Origin: Hyphomicrobiales bacterium
Lineage (GTDB): Bacteria > Pseudomonadota > Alphaproteobacteria > Rhizobiales > Rhizobiaceae
Length of the DNA: 64,000 nucleotides
Assembly: GCA_900469965.1 (NCBI GenBank)
Contig: UBZP01000014.1
Coordinates: forward strand, 62,001 to 126,000
Direction of reading: 5' to 3'
Shown here: positions 34,058 to 43,444 of the stretch, one piece after another
How positions within the stretch are numbered: the stretch's first letter is position 1
Layout: every line of letters begins with the position of its first letter
The notes under the pieces: generated by a model
The model's input: only the letters and a program-made list of their open reading frames with translations
Database searches by the model: none
Told to the model about the DNA's origin: nothing
Made by a program: the position numbers and the translations under genes

Positions 34058-36436
34058 TCAGGTCCGGCCGGTCTTGGGCCCCTTGGCCGGCGCCTTCGCG
34101 ACCGCATTCTCCCGCGCCTGTTCGAGCAGCCGCTGCATCGCCCAGATGCCGAGATCCTCGATCGTGCGCGGCTGGCTGATCAGGTAGCCCTGGTAGAGGT
34201 CGCAGCCGGCGGCGGCCAGCAGCGTCATCTTTTCCGTCGTGTCGACCCCCTCGGCCACCACCTGCATGTCCTGGGCGTGGCAGAGCGCGATCAGCGCGCG
34301 CAGCGTCGGCAGCGCCGCCGCGTTGGTCAGGCTCTCGACCAGCGCCCGGTCGAGTTTGATCGTCTCGGCCGGATAGTCGATGATCTGCTGGACCGAGGTG
34401 TAGCCGGCGCCGAAGTCGTCGATGGAGATGCGGAAGCCCTTCTGGCGCAGCATGTCGATGTTGCGCTGCGACTGGTCGCCGAGCTTGACGGCGAACGTCT
34501 CGGTCAGTTCGATCTCGATCGCGCGCGCCTCCACCGAGTGCCGGTCGAGCGCATCGCTGAAGCGGTCGGCGATCGAGCGGTTGTACAGTTCCGCCGAGGA
34601 GATGTTGATGCACAGGATGGTCTCGGCGCCGAACAGCTGCTTGAGCCGGTGGCAATGGGCCATGGCCGTGTCGATGACCCAGGAATCGATCTTGCTGAAG
34701 AGGCCGGTCGTCTCCGCGATCGGGATGAACTCGTCCGGCGTCACCCTGCCGAGCAGGGGAGAGGCCCAGCGCAGCAGCGCCTCGCAGGCCGTCACTTTGC
34801 CGCGGCCGTCGACGATCGGCATGAACACGAGGTGCATCTCGTCGTCCGGGTTCATCGCCCGCAGTTCTTCCTCGATGTGCCGCTGCCGCGTGCGCTTCTC
34901 GTGCAGGGAGCGCGAGTAGCGGGCCGAGCCGTTCTTGCCCTGCGCCTTGGCCTGGTACATGGCCGCATCGGCATTGGCGAGCAGTTCCGGCAGGTCGGCG
35001 GCATCCTCCGGAAACACCGCGATCCCGATGCTGGCGGTCACCGGATAGGACTGTTCGAGCACTTCGAAGCCGCCGTCGAACAGCCGCACGATCGCCTCGG
35101 AGATCTCGCTGACGGTGCCGTCGCCCGGATGCGACTGCACCATGATCGCAAACTCGTCGCCGGAAAGCCGCGCCACCAGCGCATCGGGCAGGCCGCGACG
35201 CTCCGTTGCCGCCTTGACCCGCGTTTCCAGCCGTGCGGCGAGCGTCGTCAGCAACTCGTCGCCGACCTTGTGGCCATACTTGTCGTTGACGAACTTGAAG
35301 TTGTCGACGTCGATGAACAGAAGCGTGCAGCCGGCGCCGGATGCCCGGGCGACCTCGAGCATCTGGGTGGAGCGGGCGTTGAAGTGCGCCCGGTTGGAGA
35401 TGCCGGTCAGGGTGTCGGTCCAGGAGGCGGTCCGCACCAGCCCGAAGGATTCCACCGCATTGTCGTGAAGCTGCTTCATGTTCACCGAAAGCCGGCCGAT
35501 CTCGCCGACCTCCTCGACCGGCGTCAGCTCGCTGCGCTTGCCGGACATGACGTCGGTCAGCTGCTGGTCGAGGTGGGCGATCGGATTGGTGATGAAGCGG
35601 CGCACCAAGAGGAGCACGAGGCCGATGGTGAACAGGCTGAGGCCGATGGCGCCGATGGCGAGCAGCGCCTTCAGGTTCTGCAGCTTGCCCTCGACATGGC
35701 CCTCGTGCGGCGTCAGCCGCGCATAGAGCGTCGGGCCGAGCTTGGCCGTGGCGGAGACGGCGCCGACCGCGGTCAGCGGATGCGTGGAGACCTCGACCTC
35801 GGCGCCGTATTCCCGCTCGAGCATCGCCTTCATCTCGAGGAACTGGCGCGGGCGGACGGCGGTCTGGATCAGGATCGATCCGGCCTTGGCGCTGGAGACC
35901 GGGCGATTGAAGGTCTGCTGGTCGAGGAATTCGGAGTGGACGATCAGCGGTTCCGCCCCTTCCGGCTTGATATAGGTCCAGTCAGAAAGCTTGGGGCTGT
36001 CGATGAGCCGGCGGGCATAGTCGACCTGGGTCTTCGGAATTTCCGCAAAGGGATCGTCGCTGTTCTCGTAGTAGTAGTCGATCGAGAGCGGCGGGCGGAT
36101 GACGGTCAGCGAGACGAAGCGGGTCGGATCCTCCGACAGCGAGCGGATGCTTTCCTGCATCATCACGCCGATGGCGTTCGACCGGTAGCCGGCATCCGGC
36201 TCGTTGACGAACAGGCGCATCGCCGTTCCCTCGACCAGCGAATAGATCAGGCTCTTGTTCTGCGTCACGTCGTTCTGGAAGACCGCGCTCAGAAGACCCA
36301 GCTGCTGCCACAGGCGCGCCCGTTCGAGCGCGCGGACGGAGGCGCTCTGGCTCATGTAGAGCAGGGTGGCCGCCACCACGTAGCCTGCGAGAACGACCGG
36401 GAAGATGAGGAGAAAGGCGCGTTTACCGAGTGTCAC
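34058..36436 (-). CDS. Membrane GGDEF-EAL protein (c-di-GMP turnover), MbaA-like
   Basis: About 792 residues. The first transmembrane helix is at residues 5-27, a periplasmic sensor region runs to about 255, and a second helix spans 255-279. Then come a HAMP-like linker, a GGDEF domain with SGDEF near 423 (first Gly replaced), and an EAL domain from about 550: CEALLRW, ELTET, IDDFGAGYTS, VVAEGVDT, all catalytic residues intact. So phosphodiesterase activity is likely; cyclase activity is possible. The GTG at 36436 is taken as start because it overlaps the binding-protein stop by 14 bases; an ATG at 36550 would overlap 128 bases and add a poor leader. Together with the overlapping periplasmic binding protein it matches the NspS/MbaA layout. 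Confidence 0.86.
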   Translation of the reverse strand: MTLGKRAFLLIFPVVLAGYVVAATLLYMSQSASVRALERARLWQQLGLLSAVFQNDVTQNKSLIYSLVEGTAMRLFVNEPDAGYRSNAIGVMMQESIRSLSEDPTRFVSLTVIRPPLSIDYYYENSDDPFAEIPKTQVDYARRLIDSPKLSDWTYIKPEGAEPLIVHSEFLDQQTFNRPVSSAKAGSILIQTAVRPRQFLEMKAMLEREYGAEVEVSTHPLTAVGAVSATAKLGPTLYARLTPHEGHVEGKLQNLKALLAIGAIGLSLFTIGLVLLLVRRFITNPIAHLDQQLTDVMSGKRSELTPVEEVGEIGRLSVNMKQLHDNAVESFGLVRTASWTDTLTGISNRAHFNARSTQMLEVARASGAGCTLLFIDVDNFKFVNDKYGHKVGDELLTTLAARLETRVKAATERRGLPDALVARLSGDEFAIMVQSHPGDGTVSEISEAIVRLFDGGFEVLEQSYPVTASIGIAVFPEDAADLPELLANADAAMYQAKAQGKNGSARYSRSLHEKRTRQRHIEEELRAMNPDDEMHLVFMPIVDGRGKVTACEALLRWASPLLGRVTPDEFIPIAETTGLFSKIDSWVIDTAMAHCHRLKQLFGAETILCINISSAELYNRSIADRFSDALDRHSVEARAIEIELTETFAVKLGDQSQRNIDMLRQKGFRISIDDFGAGYTSVQQIIDYPAETIKLDRALVESLTNAAALPTLRALIALCHAQDMQVVAEGVDTTEKMTLLAAAGCDLYQGYLISQPRTIEDLGIWAMQRLLEQARENAVAKAPAKGPKTGRT

Positions 36437-37484
36437 GGAACTGGACCAGGCTGCTGATGATGCGACGGCGGGATTGGACAGAGGGAACGGAGAGTTCCTC
36501 CTGATACTGGCTCTTCGCCAGGATCTCGGGTGCGGTGTAGATTTCGGCATTCTCGCGCATGTCGGCGGGGATCAGCTTGAGCGCTTCCCTGTTCGCCGTC
36601 GGCATCTGCAGAGAGATGGCATTGCGGGCAGCGCTCCGGGCGCTGGTGATGTGGTTCAGAAGATCGAGCGCGGCCTCGGTATGCTTGGAGCGGGTGCTGA
36701 CGGCCATGCAGTCGAGCCAGAACAGCGTGCCCTCGGCCGGCACGGCATAGCGCCACAGCCGTTCCTTGCCGGTCATCTCGTCGAGCACGTGCTGGTCGCC
36801 GCTGTAGCCGAGCGCCATGTGCACCTCGGGGCCGACCTCCGGGTTCTGGATCGAGGTGATGACGTAGTCGTAGGTGAGGACATAGGGCGCCTGCGCCTTC
36901 ATCAGCTGGAAGGCTTCCCGAAGCGTCGCCTCGTCATTGGCGTTGATCGACTTGCCGAGCAGGACCAGGGCCGGCACGAAGGCCTCGTTGTGGTCGTCGA
37001 ACATGGCGATGTGGTGCCGCAGCGGCTCGCCGGGCTTCATCAGATCGGCCCAGGAGGTCGGCGCCGCAGTGACGGTATCCGACCGGTAGAGGATCCCCAT
37101 CGTTCCCCAGAGATAGGGCACGCCATAGCCGCCGCAGCGCTTCGTCCAGCTGTCGTCATACTCCAGCAGCGAGGGAAGCGTATCGGCCGAAAGCGATTTG
37201 AGAATACCGCGGTCGCCGAAGAGCCGGGCCCCGTTCTCGCCGGTGACGACGAGATCGATGTCGCTGCTCGGATTGGACAGGACCTCGTCGCGCGCGTCGC
37301 CGCTGTCGTAGTAGGTCTGGTGGACGTCGATGCCGGTCCGGGCCGTCCAGTCCGACAGGATGGACGGATCGATATAGGCTTCCCAGATCAGGAGATTGAT
37401 CGTTTCGGCAGCCGTCGCGGGCAGCGATGTCGACAAGGCGACCGCCGCCGCTGTCGCCATCAGCAAGGATTTTCGCATCCGCAA
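36423..37484 (-). CDS. Periplasmic polyamine-type solute-binding protein, NspS-like
   Basis: A 353-residue PotD-family binding protein. Signal peptide residues 1-25 end with LPATAAE. LLIWEAYIDPSILSDWTART near residues 30-50 follows the first strand and helix of PotD/NspS, followed by SSDIDLVVTGENG and GGYGVPYLWGTMGILYRSD, which line the ligand cleft. There are no ABC permease or ATPase genes nearby; instead the gene overlaps a membrane GGDEF-EAL gene. It therefore probably signals a ligand, perhaps a polyamine, to that protein rather than feeding a transporter. The ligand is inferred from family only. ATG 37484 or 37478 is the start. Confidence 0.86.
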   Translation of the reverse strand: MRMRKSLLMATAAAVALSTSLPATAAETINLLIWEAYIDPSILSDWTARTGIDVHQTYYDSGDARDEVLSNPSSDIDLVVTGENGARLFGDRGILKSLSADTLPSLLEYDDSWTKRCGGYGVPYLWGTMGILYRSDTVTAAPTSWADLMKPGEPLRHHIAMFDDHNEAFVPALVLLGKSINANDEATLREAFQLMKAQAPYVLTYDYVITSIQNPEVGPEVHMALGYSGDQHVLDEMTGKERLWRYAVPAEGTLFWLDCMAVSTRSKHTEAALDLLNHITSARSAARNAISLQMPTANREALKLIPADMRENAEIYTAPEILAKSQYQEELSVPSVQSRRRIISSLVQFRDTR

Positions 37485-37668
37485 GCCCCGCGTTGCATGA
37501 ACGGGGCAAGGATAGGCAGCAACAAATTGAGGAATTGTTACGGAGAAACCGCATGTTGCGCCGATTTGCTGCGGGCGGCAGGTTGCGCCGCGCCGGCAGA
37601 TGGCTAGGCTCGCAGGTCACGTTCGCATCGGTGCCGCCGGCAGTGGAAATTCAGCAGGGGTAACGCAT

Positions 37669-38922
37669 ATGGTCTCGGAATTCTCCGCAATGCTCGGCCG
37701 GGTGATCAGGACCGGCCGGCTGCAGCTCATCGATCCGGCGGGCGGCGTGGCCGACTTCGGCGACGGTTCCGGCCCCGCTCTGCGCGTGCGCCTTGCCGAC
37801 GACGAAGTGGGGCGCGAGATCGCCGCGGATCCCGCCCTGAAGCTCGGCGAGGCCTACATGGACGGGCGGCTGGTCGTTGAGGAGGGCGACATCTTCGAGA
37901 TGCTCTCGCTGCTGCGCCGCAACGGCATCCGCCGGGCCGCGACGCCGGGCCTGAAGGCGAAGTCGCTGCTCAGGATGCTCGCCTACCAGTTTTCCGCCCG
38001 GGTCCCGGTCAACCGCAACCGCCGCAACGTCGCCCACCACTACGACCTCGATGCGCGCCTGTTCGATCTCTTCCTGGACCATGACTGGCAGTATTCCTGC
38101 GCCTACTTCCAGCCGCGCGGCATCTCGCTGGAGGAGGCGCAGACCGCCAAGAAGCGCCACATCACCGCCAAGCTGCTGCTCGAGCCCGGGCAGCGCGTGC
38201 TCGAGGTCGGCTCCGGCTGGGGCGGGCTCGGCATGTACATGGCCGAGAGTTCCGGCGTCGACGTCACCGGCATCACGCTCAGCGAGGAACAGCTCGCCGT
38301 CTCGCGGGCGCGGGTGGCCGAGCGCGGCCTCTCCGACCGCGTCCGCTTCGAGCTGACCGACTATGTCGATCTCAAGGGCGAGTTCGACCGGATCGTCTCG
38401 GTCGGCATGTTCGAGCATGTCGGACTTGCCAACTATGGGAAATTTTTCAAGACGATGGCGCGGGTTCTTAAGAAGGAGGGTGTCTTCGTCCTGCACTATA
38501 TCGGCCGGGTGAAGCCGGCCTACACGATCAATCCCTGGATCGAGAAGTACATCTTCCCGGGCGGCTACCTGCCGGCGCTGTCGGAGGTGCTGCCGGCGAT
38601 CGAGCGCGCCGGCTTCCTCGTCAAGGACGTCGAGATGCTGCCGATGCACTACGCCTGGACGCTGAAGGCCTGGCGCGAACGCTTCGTCGCCCGCTGGGAC
38701 GAGGCGGCGAAGCTCTACGACGAGCGCTTCTGCCGGATGTGGGAATTCTACCTCGCCGCCATGGAAGCCGCCTTCCGCCACGACCGCCTGCCGATCATCC
38801 AGCTGCAGCTCGCCCGCCATCAGGACGCCGTTCCCTACGCCCGCGACTATATCGGCGAGACCGAGGCGCAGCTGCGGGCCTTCGAGGCAACCCGCCCGCC
38901 GCTGGCGCCGGTCAGGTTCTGA
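37669..38922 (+). CDS. cfa: Cyclopropane-fatty-acyl-phospholipid synthase family protein
   Basis: A 417-residue SAM-dependent enzyme that methylenates unsaturated acyl chains of membrane lipids. The N-terminal part is the Cfa lipid-binding region. AHHYDLDARLFDLFLDHDWQ and YSCAYFQP are Cfa signatures, LEVGSGWGGLGMYMAE is the SAM site (near residue 185), and VGMFEHVGLANYGKFF and LHYIGR hold catalytic residues. ATG 37669 is preceded by AGGGG. It is divergent from the binding-protein gene. Rhizobia often carry two cfa genes; this looks like a full-length functional one. Confidence 0.92.
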   Translation: MVSEFSAMLGRVIRTGRLQLIDPAGGVADFGDGSGPALRVRLADDEVGREIAADPALKLGEAYMDGRLVVEEGDIFEMLSLLRRNGIRRAATPGLKAKSLLRMLAYQFSARVPVNRNRRNVAHHYDLDARLFDLFLDHDWQYSCAYFQPRGISLEEAQTAKKRHITAKLLLEPGQRVLEVGSGWGGLGMYMAESSGVDVTGITLSEEQLAVSRARVAERGLSDRVRFELTDYVDLKGEFDRIVSVGMFEHVGLANYGKFFKTMARVLKKEGVFVLHYIGRVKPAYTINPWIEKYIFPGGYLPALSEVLPAIERAGFLVKDVEMLPMHYAWTLKAWRERFVARWDEAAKLYDERFCRMWEFYLAAMEAAFRHDRLPIIQLQLARHQDAVPYARDYIGETEAQLRAFEATRPPLAPVRF

Positions 38923-38978
38923 GCTTCGCCGTGCGACCTGCCGGCCTTGCAGGTTGCCATCGCCGGGCGAACATGGCG

Positions 38979-39293
38979 TCAGTCCTCGAAGTCGAAGTTA
39001 TCGTCTATTTCGAGGCCCGGCGGCCGCTGCCGCCCATGCCGAATGGCAAGAATGACGACAGTCGTTTCCCGAATTTCGTAGTCGAACAGATACGAGCCGA
39101 TGACGAACCGCCGGATGCCCGGAAAAGGCAGATCATCCGGCGGGTGTCCCAATTGGGGAAAGCGCGCCAGCTCCTGTTGCAGCCGCCTGAGGCCGTCGCG
39201 AAACGCCAGGGCCGCGCGCGGGCTTCGTGCCATGAGGTACGACGCTTCCGCCTTCACATAGTCCCTGGCGTCCGGCGACAGGATGACTTTCAA
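38979..39293 (-). CDS. parE: RelE/ParE-family toxin
   Basis: A 104-residue toxin of the ParE fold: VILSPDARDYVKAEASYLMA at the start, AFRDGLRRLQQELARFPQLG in the middle and FVIGSYLFDYEIRETTVVIL near the end. ParE members poison gyrase. The start is a TTG whose last two bases lie in the antitoxin stop (TTGA), giving a four-base overlap and translational coupling at a low initiation rate. Whether it is active cannot be seen. Confidence 0.85.
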   Translation of the reverse strand: MKVILSPDARDYVKAEASYLMARSPRAALAFRDGLRRLQQELARFPQLGHPPDDLPFPGIRRFVIGSYLFDYEIRETTVVILAIRHGRQRPPGLEIDDNFDFED

Positions 39294-39550
39294 GCAGCCG
39301 CACCCTTGATGATCGCATCCAGCTCCTCGATTGCCTCGTCGAGGTCGCTGCCGCGTCCATCGTCGATGTCCCGGCGGGCCTTGGCCAGCGCGACGATCTC
39401 GCGCCCCTCGGCAGCGAGATAGGACTTGAGTGCCCGGACGACGACCCAGCTGCGGCTGCGTTCGCAGACGGCGGCAATTTCCTCGATCTCGGCCAGCACA
39501 TCCAAGGGCAGGCGCATCGTGATCGGATCGGACAATTCCCGTTCAGACAT
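39290..39550 (-). CDS. parD: Ribbon-helix-helix antitoxin (ParD/CopG-type)
   Basis: An 86-residue antitoxin. ITMRLPLDVLAEIEEIAAVC near residues 9-28 is the ribbon-helix-helix DNA-binding part, and SRSWVVVRALKSYL the second helix; the acidic tail (DLDEAIEELDAII) would wrap the toxin. GGAGG is nine bases before the ATG. It is first in the operon, overlapping parE. A palindrome 15 bases upstream of its start is the likely autoregulatory operator. Confidence 0.87.
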   Translation of the reverse strand: MSERELSDPITMRLPLDVLAEIEEIAAVCERSRSWVVVRALKSYLAAEGREIVALAKARRDIDDGRGSDLDEAIEELDAIIKGAAA

Positions 39551-39564
39551 CGTTTTTGCCTCCG

Positions 39565-39577
39565 TTTGTAATACAAA
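39565..39577. promoter_or_regulatory. Putative ParD operator
   Basis: TTTGTA-A-TACAAA, a perfect 6+6 palindrome around one base, 15 bases upstream of the antitoxin start, positioned over the promoter as expected for an autorepressed toxin-antitoxin operon. Confidence 0.65.
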
Positions 39578-39760
39578 ATCTAGTTCAGACCGCCCGAATC
39601 GTCAAACGGGTCCTTTCCCCTTTCCGTCCCATAAACTGTGGAACCCGCACCATCCGGCGATTGGCGGGCGGGCGGTGGCGCACTATGGTCGCCGCCCGCC
39701 GCAGCGTTTTGTCCGAACCCCCGTCATGGTCTGCGCGCAATCATCGCATAGGAGATCTTC

Positions 39761-42082
39761 ATGGCCGCAACCCCGCTCAAGATCGCGAACATCATCGCCG
39801 CCGAGATCAAGGCGAGTGCCGCGCAGGTCTCGGCCGCTGTGGGGCTTCTGGACGAGGGCGCGACGGTTCCCTTCATCGCCCGCTACCGCAAGGAGGTCAC
39901 CGGCGGCCTCGACGACACCCAACTGCGCACGCTGTCCGAGCGGCTCGTCTACCTGCGCGAACTGGAAGCGCGCCGTGCCTCCATCCTGGAATCGATCGCC
40001 GGCCAGGGGAAGCTGACCGACGAGCTTTCCACGAGGATCGCCGCCGTCTCCACCAAGGCGGAGCTGGAGGACATCTACCTGCCCTTCAAGCCGAAGCGCC
40101 GCACCAAGGCCGAGATCGCCCGCGAGCGGGGTCTCGGGCCGCTCGCCGAACGGATCCTCGCCGAGCGCGACCAGGTGCCGGCCGAACTTGCGGCAGGCTT
40201 CCTCTCCGCCGAAGTTCCGGATGCCAAGGCGGCGCTCGAAGGCGCCCGCGACATCGTCGCCGAACAGATCACCGAGAATGCCGATCTCCTGAAGCGGCTG
40301 CGCGACTACATGAAGGACAATGCCTGGCTGCGCGCGCGCGTCGTCGACGGCAAGCAGGAGGCCGGCGCCAAGTTCTCCGACTATTTCGACCACACCGAGC
40401 GCTGGTCGGGCGTTCCGAGCCACCGCGCGCTCGCCATGCTGCGCGGCTGGAACGAGGAGGTCCTCTCCGTCGACATCGTCGTCGATCCGGATACGACGGA
40501 AACGGTCAAGCCGGTCGAGCGCATCATCGCCTCCTTCTACGCACTCGGCAGCCAGCCCGGCGACAAATGGCTCTCCGACGTCATCGGCTGGACCTGGCGG
40601 GTGAAGCTCTCCATGTCGTTGTCGCTCGACCTGATGCGCGAGATGCGCGAGCGCTCGGAGGAAGAGGCGATCCGCGTCTTTGCCCGCAACCTCAAGGACC
40701 TGCTGCTCGCCGCCCCCGCCGGCACCCGCGCCACCATGGGCCTCGACCCCGGCATCCGCACCGGCGTCAAGGTGGCGGTCGTCGACAACACCGGCAAGCT
40801 CCTGGAGACCACCACGGTCTATCCCTTCCCGCCGAAGAACGACATCCGCGGTACCCAGGCCGAGCTCGCGAGCCTCATCCGCAAGCACAAGGTCGAACTG
40901 ATCGCGATCGGCAACGGCACCGGTAGCCGCGAGACGGAGAAGCTCGTCGCCGACATGCTTTCCGCGCTGCCGGCGCCGAAGCCGACCAAGGTGATCGTCT
41001 CGGAGGCCGGCGCCTCGGTCTATTCGGCCTCGGAGGCCGCGGCCGCCGAGTTTCCGAACCTCGACGTGTCGCTGCGCGGCGCCGTCTCGATCGCCCGCCG
41101 CCTGCAGGATCCGCTCGCCGAACTCGTCAAGATCGAGCCGAAGTCGATTGGCGTCGGCCAGTACCAGCACGACGTCGACCAGGGGAAGCTGTCGCGCTCA
41201 CTCGACGCCGTCGTCGAGGACGCGGTGAACGCGGTCGGCGTCGACCTGAACACGGCGTCGGCGCCGCTGCTCGCCCGCGTCTCCGGGCTTGGAAAATCGT
41301 CGGCGGAAGCCATCGTGGCGCACCGCGACGCCAACGGCCCGTTCGACAGCCGCAAGGACCTGATGAAGGTCGCCCGTCTCGGCGCGCGCACCTTCGAGCA
41401 GTGCGCCGGCTTCCTGCGCATCCCGAACGGCAAGGAGCCGCTCGACGCCTCCTCCGTCCACCCCGAGGCCTATGGCGTCGCCAAGAAGATCGTCGCCGCC
41501 TGCGGCCGCGACGTGCGCGCGCTGATGGGCGACAGCGCCGCCCTGAAGAAGCTCGACCCAGCGCTCTTCGTCGACGAGCGCTTCGGCCTGCCGACGGTGA
41601 AGGACATCCTGGCCGAGCTGGAAAAGCCCGGCCGCGACCCGCGCCCGGAGTTCAGGACCGCGACCTTTGCCGACGGCATCGACGACATCAAGGACCTCAA
41701 GCCCGGCATGCTGCTGGAGGGCACGGTGACGAACGTGGCGGCCTTCGGTGCCTTCGTCGACATCGGCGTCCATCAGGACGGGCTCGTCCACGTCTCCCAG
41801 CTCGCCGACCGTTTCGTCAAGGATCCGCACGAGGTGGTGAAGGCCGGCGACGTGGTGAAGGTGCGGGTGACGGAGGTGGACGTGCCGCGCAAGCGCATCG
41901 GCCTTTCCATGCGCAAGGACGGCGGCGGCGCGCAGCCGCAGCGCGAGGACCGGGGGCGGGATGACCGGGGCCGCGACGCCCAGCGCGGCGGCAACGCCCG
42001 CCCGCCGCAGCAGCAGAAGCCGCAGGCCGCCGGGCAAGGGGCGCTGGGCGCAGCCCTTGCGGAAGCGTTGAAGCGCCGGTGA
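39761..42082 (+). CDS. tex: Tex-family S1 RNA-binding protein
   Basis: A 773-residue cytoplasmic protein with the full Tex architecture: N-terminal helical Tex region ([20 protein letters not shown]), YqgF/RNase H-like domain from about residue 326 ([16 protein letters not shown]), two helix-hairpin-helix units, and an S1 domain from about 645 ([20 protein letters not shown]). A Gln/Arg/Gly-rich tail ends the protein. Tex proteins are thought to interact with RNA polymerase and act in transcription or RNA quality control. AGGAGA precedes the ATG. No operon partners. Confidence 0.95.
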   Translation: MAATPLKIANIIAAEIKASAAQVSAAVGLLDEGATVPFIARYRKEVTGGLDDTQLRTLSERLVYLRELEARRASILESIAGQGKLTDELSTRIAAVSTKAELEDIYLPFKPKRRTKAEIARERGLGPLAERILAERDQVPAELAAGFLSAEVPDAKAALEGARDIVAEQITENADLLKRLRDYMKDNAWLRARVVDGKQEAGAKFSDYFDHTERWSGVPSHRALAMLRGWNEEVLSVDIVVDPDTTETVKPVERIIASFYALGSQPGDKWLSDVIGWTWRVKLSMSLSLDLMREMRERSEEEAIRVFARNLKDLLLAAPAGTRATMGLDPGIRTGVKVAVVDNTGKLLETTTVYPFPPKNDIRGTQAELASLIRKHKVELIAIGNGTGSRETEKLVADMLSALPAPKPTKVIVSEAGASVYSASEAAAAEFPNLDVSLRGAVSIARRLQDPLAELVKIEPKSIGVGQYQHDVDQGKLSRSLDAVVEDAVNAVGVDLNTASAPLLARVSGLGKSSAEAIVAHRDANGPFDSRKDLMKVARLGARTFEQCAGFLRIPNGKEPLDASSVHPEAYGVAKKIVAACGRDVRALMGDSAALKKLDPALFVDERFGLPTVKDILAELEKPGRDPRPEFRTATFADGIDDIKDLKPGMLLEGTVTNVAAFGAFVDIGVHQDGLVHVSQLADRFVKDPHEVVKAGDVVKVRVTEVDVPRKRIGLSMRKDGGGAQPQREDRGRDDRGRDAQRGGNARPPQQQKPQAAGQGALGAALAEALKRR

Positions 42083-42224
42083 GGGGAATAGGTCAGGGAC
42101 GGCGGCGTTCCGTTCCGGCACAGGGACGAGGACGAGACCGTTAAGGCTGATCGGGGCAATGATTTGAGCCGGCCGGCGCAGTCGTTCTTCTATGCATGCC
42201 GCGTGATGAGACGGAGATGACCGA

Positions 42225-43256
42225 ATGGGCCAGAGCGTGCTGATCCCCGCCAACGAGACGGACCGCCTGGTTGCGGTGCGGGCACTGAACATGGCGGGCG
42301 GCAGTGCGACCACGCCGGAGCTCTCGGCCCTTGCCGATCTCGCAAGGGATATCTTCGAGACGCCCTTCGCGGCCGTCAACATCATCGACGAGGACTGGCA
42401 GCGCACCGCGGCCCAGGCGGGGCTGCAACTGTCGGAGTGCGCGCGCGACCTGTCGATCTGCACCCGCGTCGTGTTCGAAAACGAGATCCTGGTCGTCCCC
42501 GATCTCGCCGCGCATCCGGAGCTGCGCGGCATGCCCTATGTCACCGGCGAGCCGGGTTTCCGCTTCTATGCCGGCGCCCCGGTCGAGACGGAGGCGGGAC
42601 TGCCGGTCGGCGCGCTCTGCATCCTCGACACCCGGCCGCGCGAACTCGGTGCGGGCGAGCGGGCGAGCCTTGCGCGGCTTGCGCTGGTGGCCGGCGCGCT
42701 GTTGCGCCTGCAGAAGGCCAACCTCGTGATGGCGCTGGCGGAGCGCAGCCTGCGGGCGGCCGCCATGACCGATCCGATGACCGGCTTCTTCAACCGCTCG
42801 GCACTGCCGACGATCGTCGATGAGGCGCTGGAGGACACGCTGGTCTCCGGCAGCACCTTCGGCGCGCTCTATCTCGACATGGACGGCTTCAAGGGCATCA
42901 ACGACCGCTTCGGCCACCACGCCGGCGACGAGGTGCTGCGGCAGGCGGCCGACCGGATTCGCGCCGTCATCCGCGGCGCCGACATCGCCGTGCGCATGGG
43001 CGGCGACGAATTCGCGATCTTCATCCCCGATCCGCCCGATGCCGCCACGCTGGCGCTGGTTGCCGGCCGCCTGGTCGCCGCCTTCCACGAGCCCTTCCAG
43101 GCGGATGGCCACACCGTCTCGGCCCGGCTCAGTGTCGGCGGGGCGCTCGCCCCGCAGAGCGGCCGCCGGCGCGTCGAGTTCCTGAAGGTCGTGGATGGTG
43201 CCCTCTACGAGGCGAAGGCCGCCGGCCGCAACGGCTACCGCATCGTCGGGCTTTGA
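42225..43256 (+). CDS. GAF-GGDEF diguanylate cyclase
   Basis: A 343-residue cytoplasmic protein. A GAF domain spans about residues 25-165 (FAAVNIIDEDWQRTAAQAG to PVGALCILDTRPREL). The GGDEF domain follows: MTDPMTGFFNRSALP, YLDMDGFKGINDRFGHHAGD and the intact active-site loop RMGGDEFAIF near residue 257, with no visible EAL. It is therefore an active-looking c-di-GMP synthase gated by a GAF-bound signal or redox state. No signal peptide or helix. It is independent of the GGDEF-EAL protein upstream. Confidence 0.93.
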   Translation: MGQSVLIPANETDRLVAVRALNMAGGSATTPELSALADLARDIFETPFAAVNIIDEDWQRTAAQAGLQLSECARDLSICTRVVFENEILVVPDLAAHPELRGMPYVTGEPGFRFYAGAPVETEAGLPVGALCILDTRPRELGAGERASLARLALVAGALLRLQKANLVMALAERSLRAAAMTDPMTGFFNRSALPTIVDEALEDTLVSGSTFGALYLDMDGFKGINDRFGHHAGDEVLRQAADRIRAVIRGADIAVRMGGDEFAIFIPDPPDAATLALVAGRLVAAFHEPFQADGHTVSARLSVGGALAPQSGRRRVEFLKVVDGALYEAKAAGRNGYRIVGL

Positions 43257-43444
43257 TCCGGCTCCAATGGGCGAGTTGCACGTTTGCAATCAGGACCAGG
43301 ACAAGCGAGGTCGAAGCCACCCTCGCCAGTCAGGGTGGAGACGCTCGCTATCCCGCAAACAGCATTGAAGCGAACGCGAATCTGTGACCATCTATGGTGG
43401 AGATGGCTATCGCCTCAATCTTGGCGGGCGTAGGAGTGGGGCGA

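Noticed and set aside
34277-36457. A 726-codon plus-strand frame opposite the GGDEF-EAL gene
   Set aside because: Antisense shadow produced by codon bias; no recognisable protein features.
36437-36550. ATG at 36550 as start of the GGDEF-EAL gene
   Set aside because: It would overlap the binding-protein gene by 128 bases and add a Ser/Pro/Arg leader before the first membrane helix; the GTG at 36436 gives a coupled start and a normal helix position.
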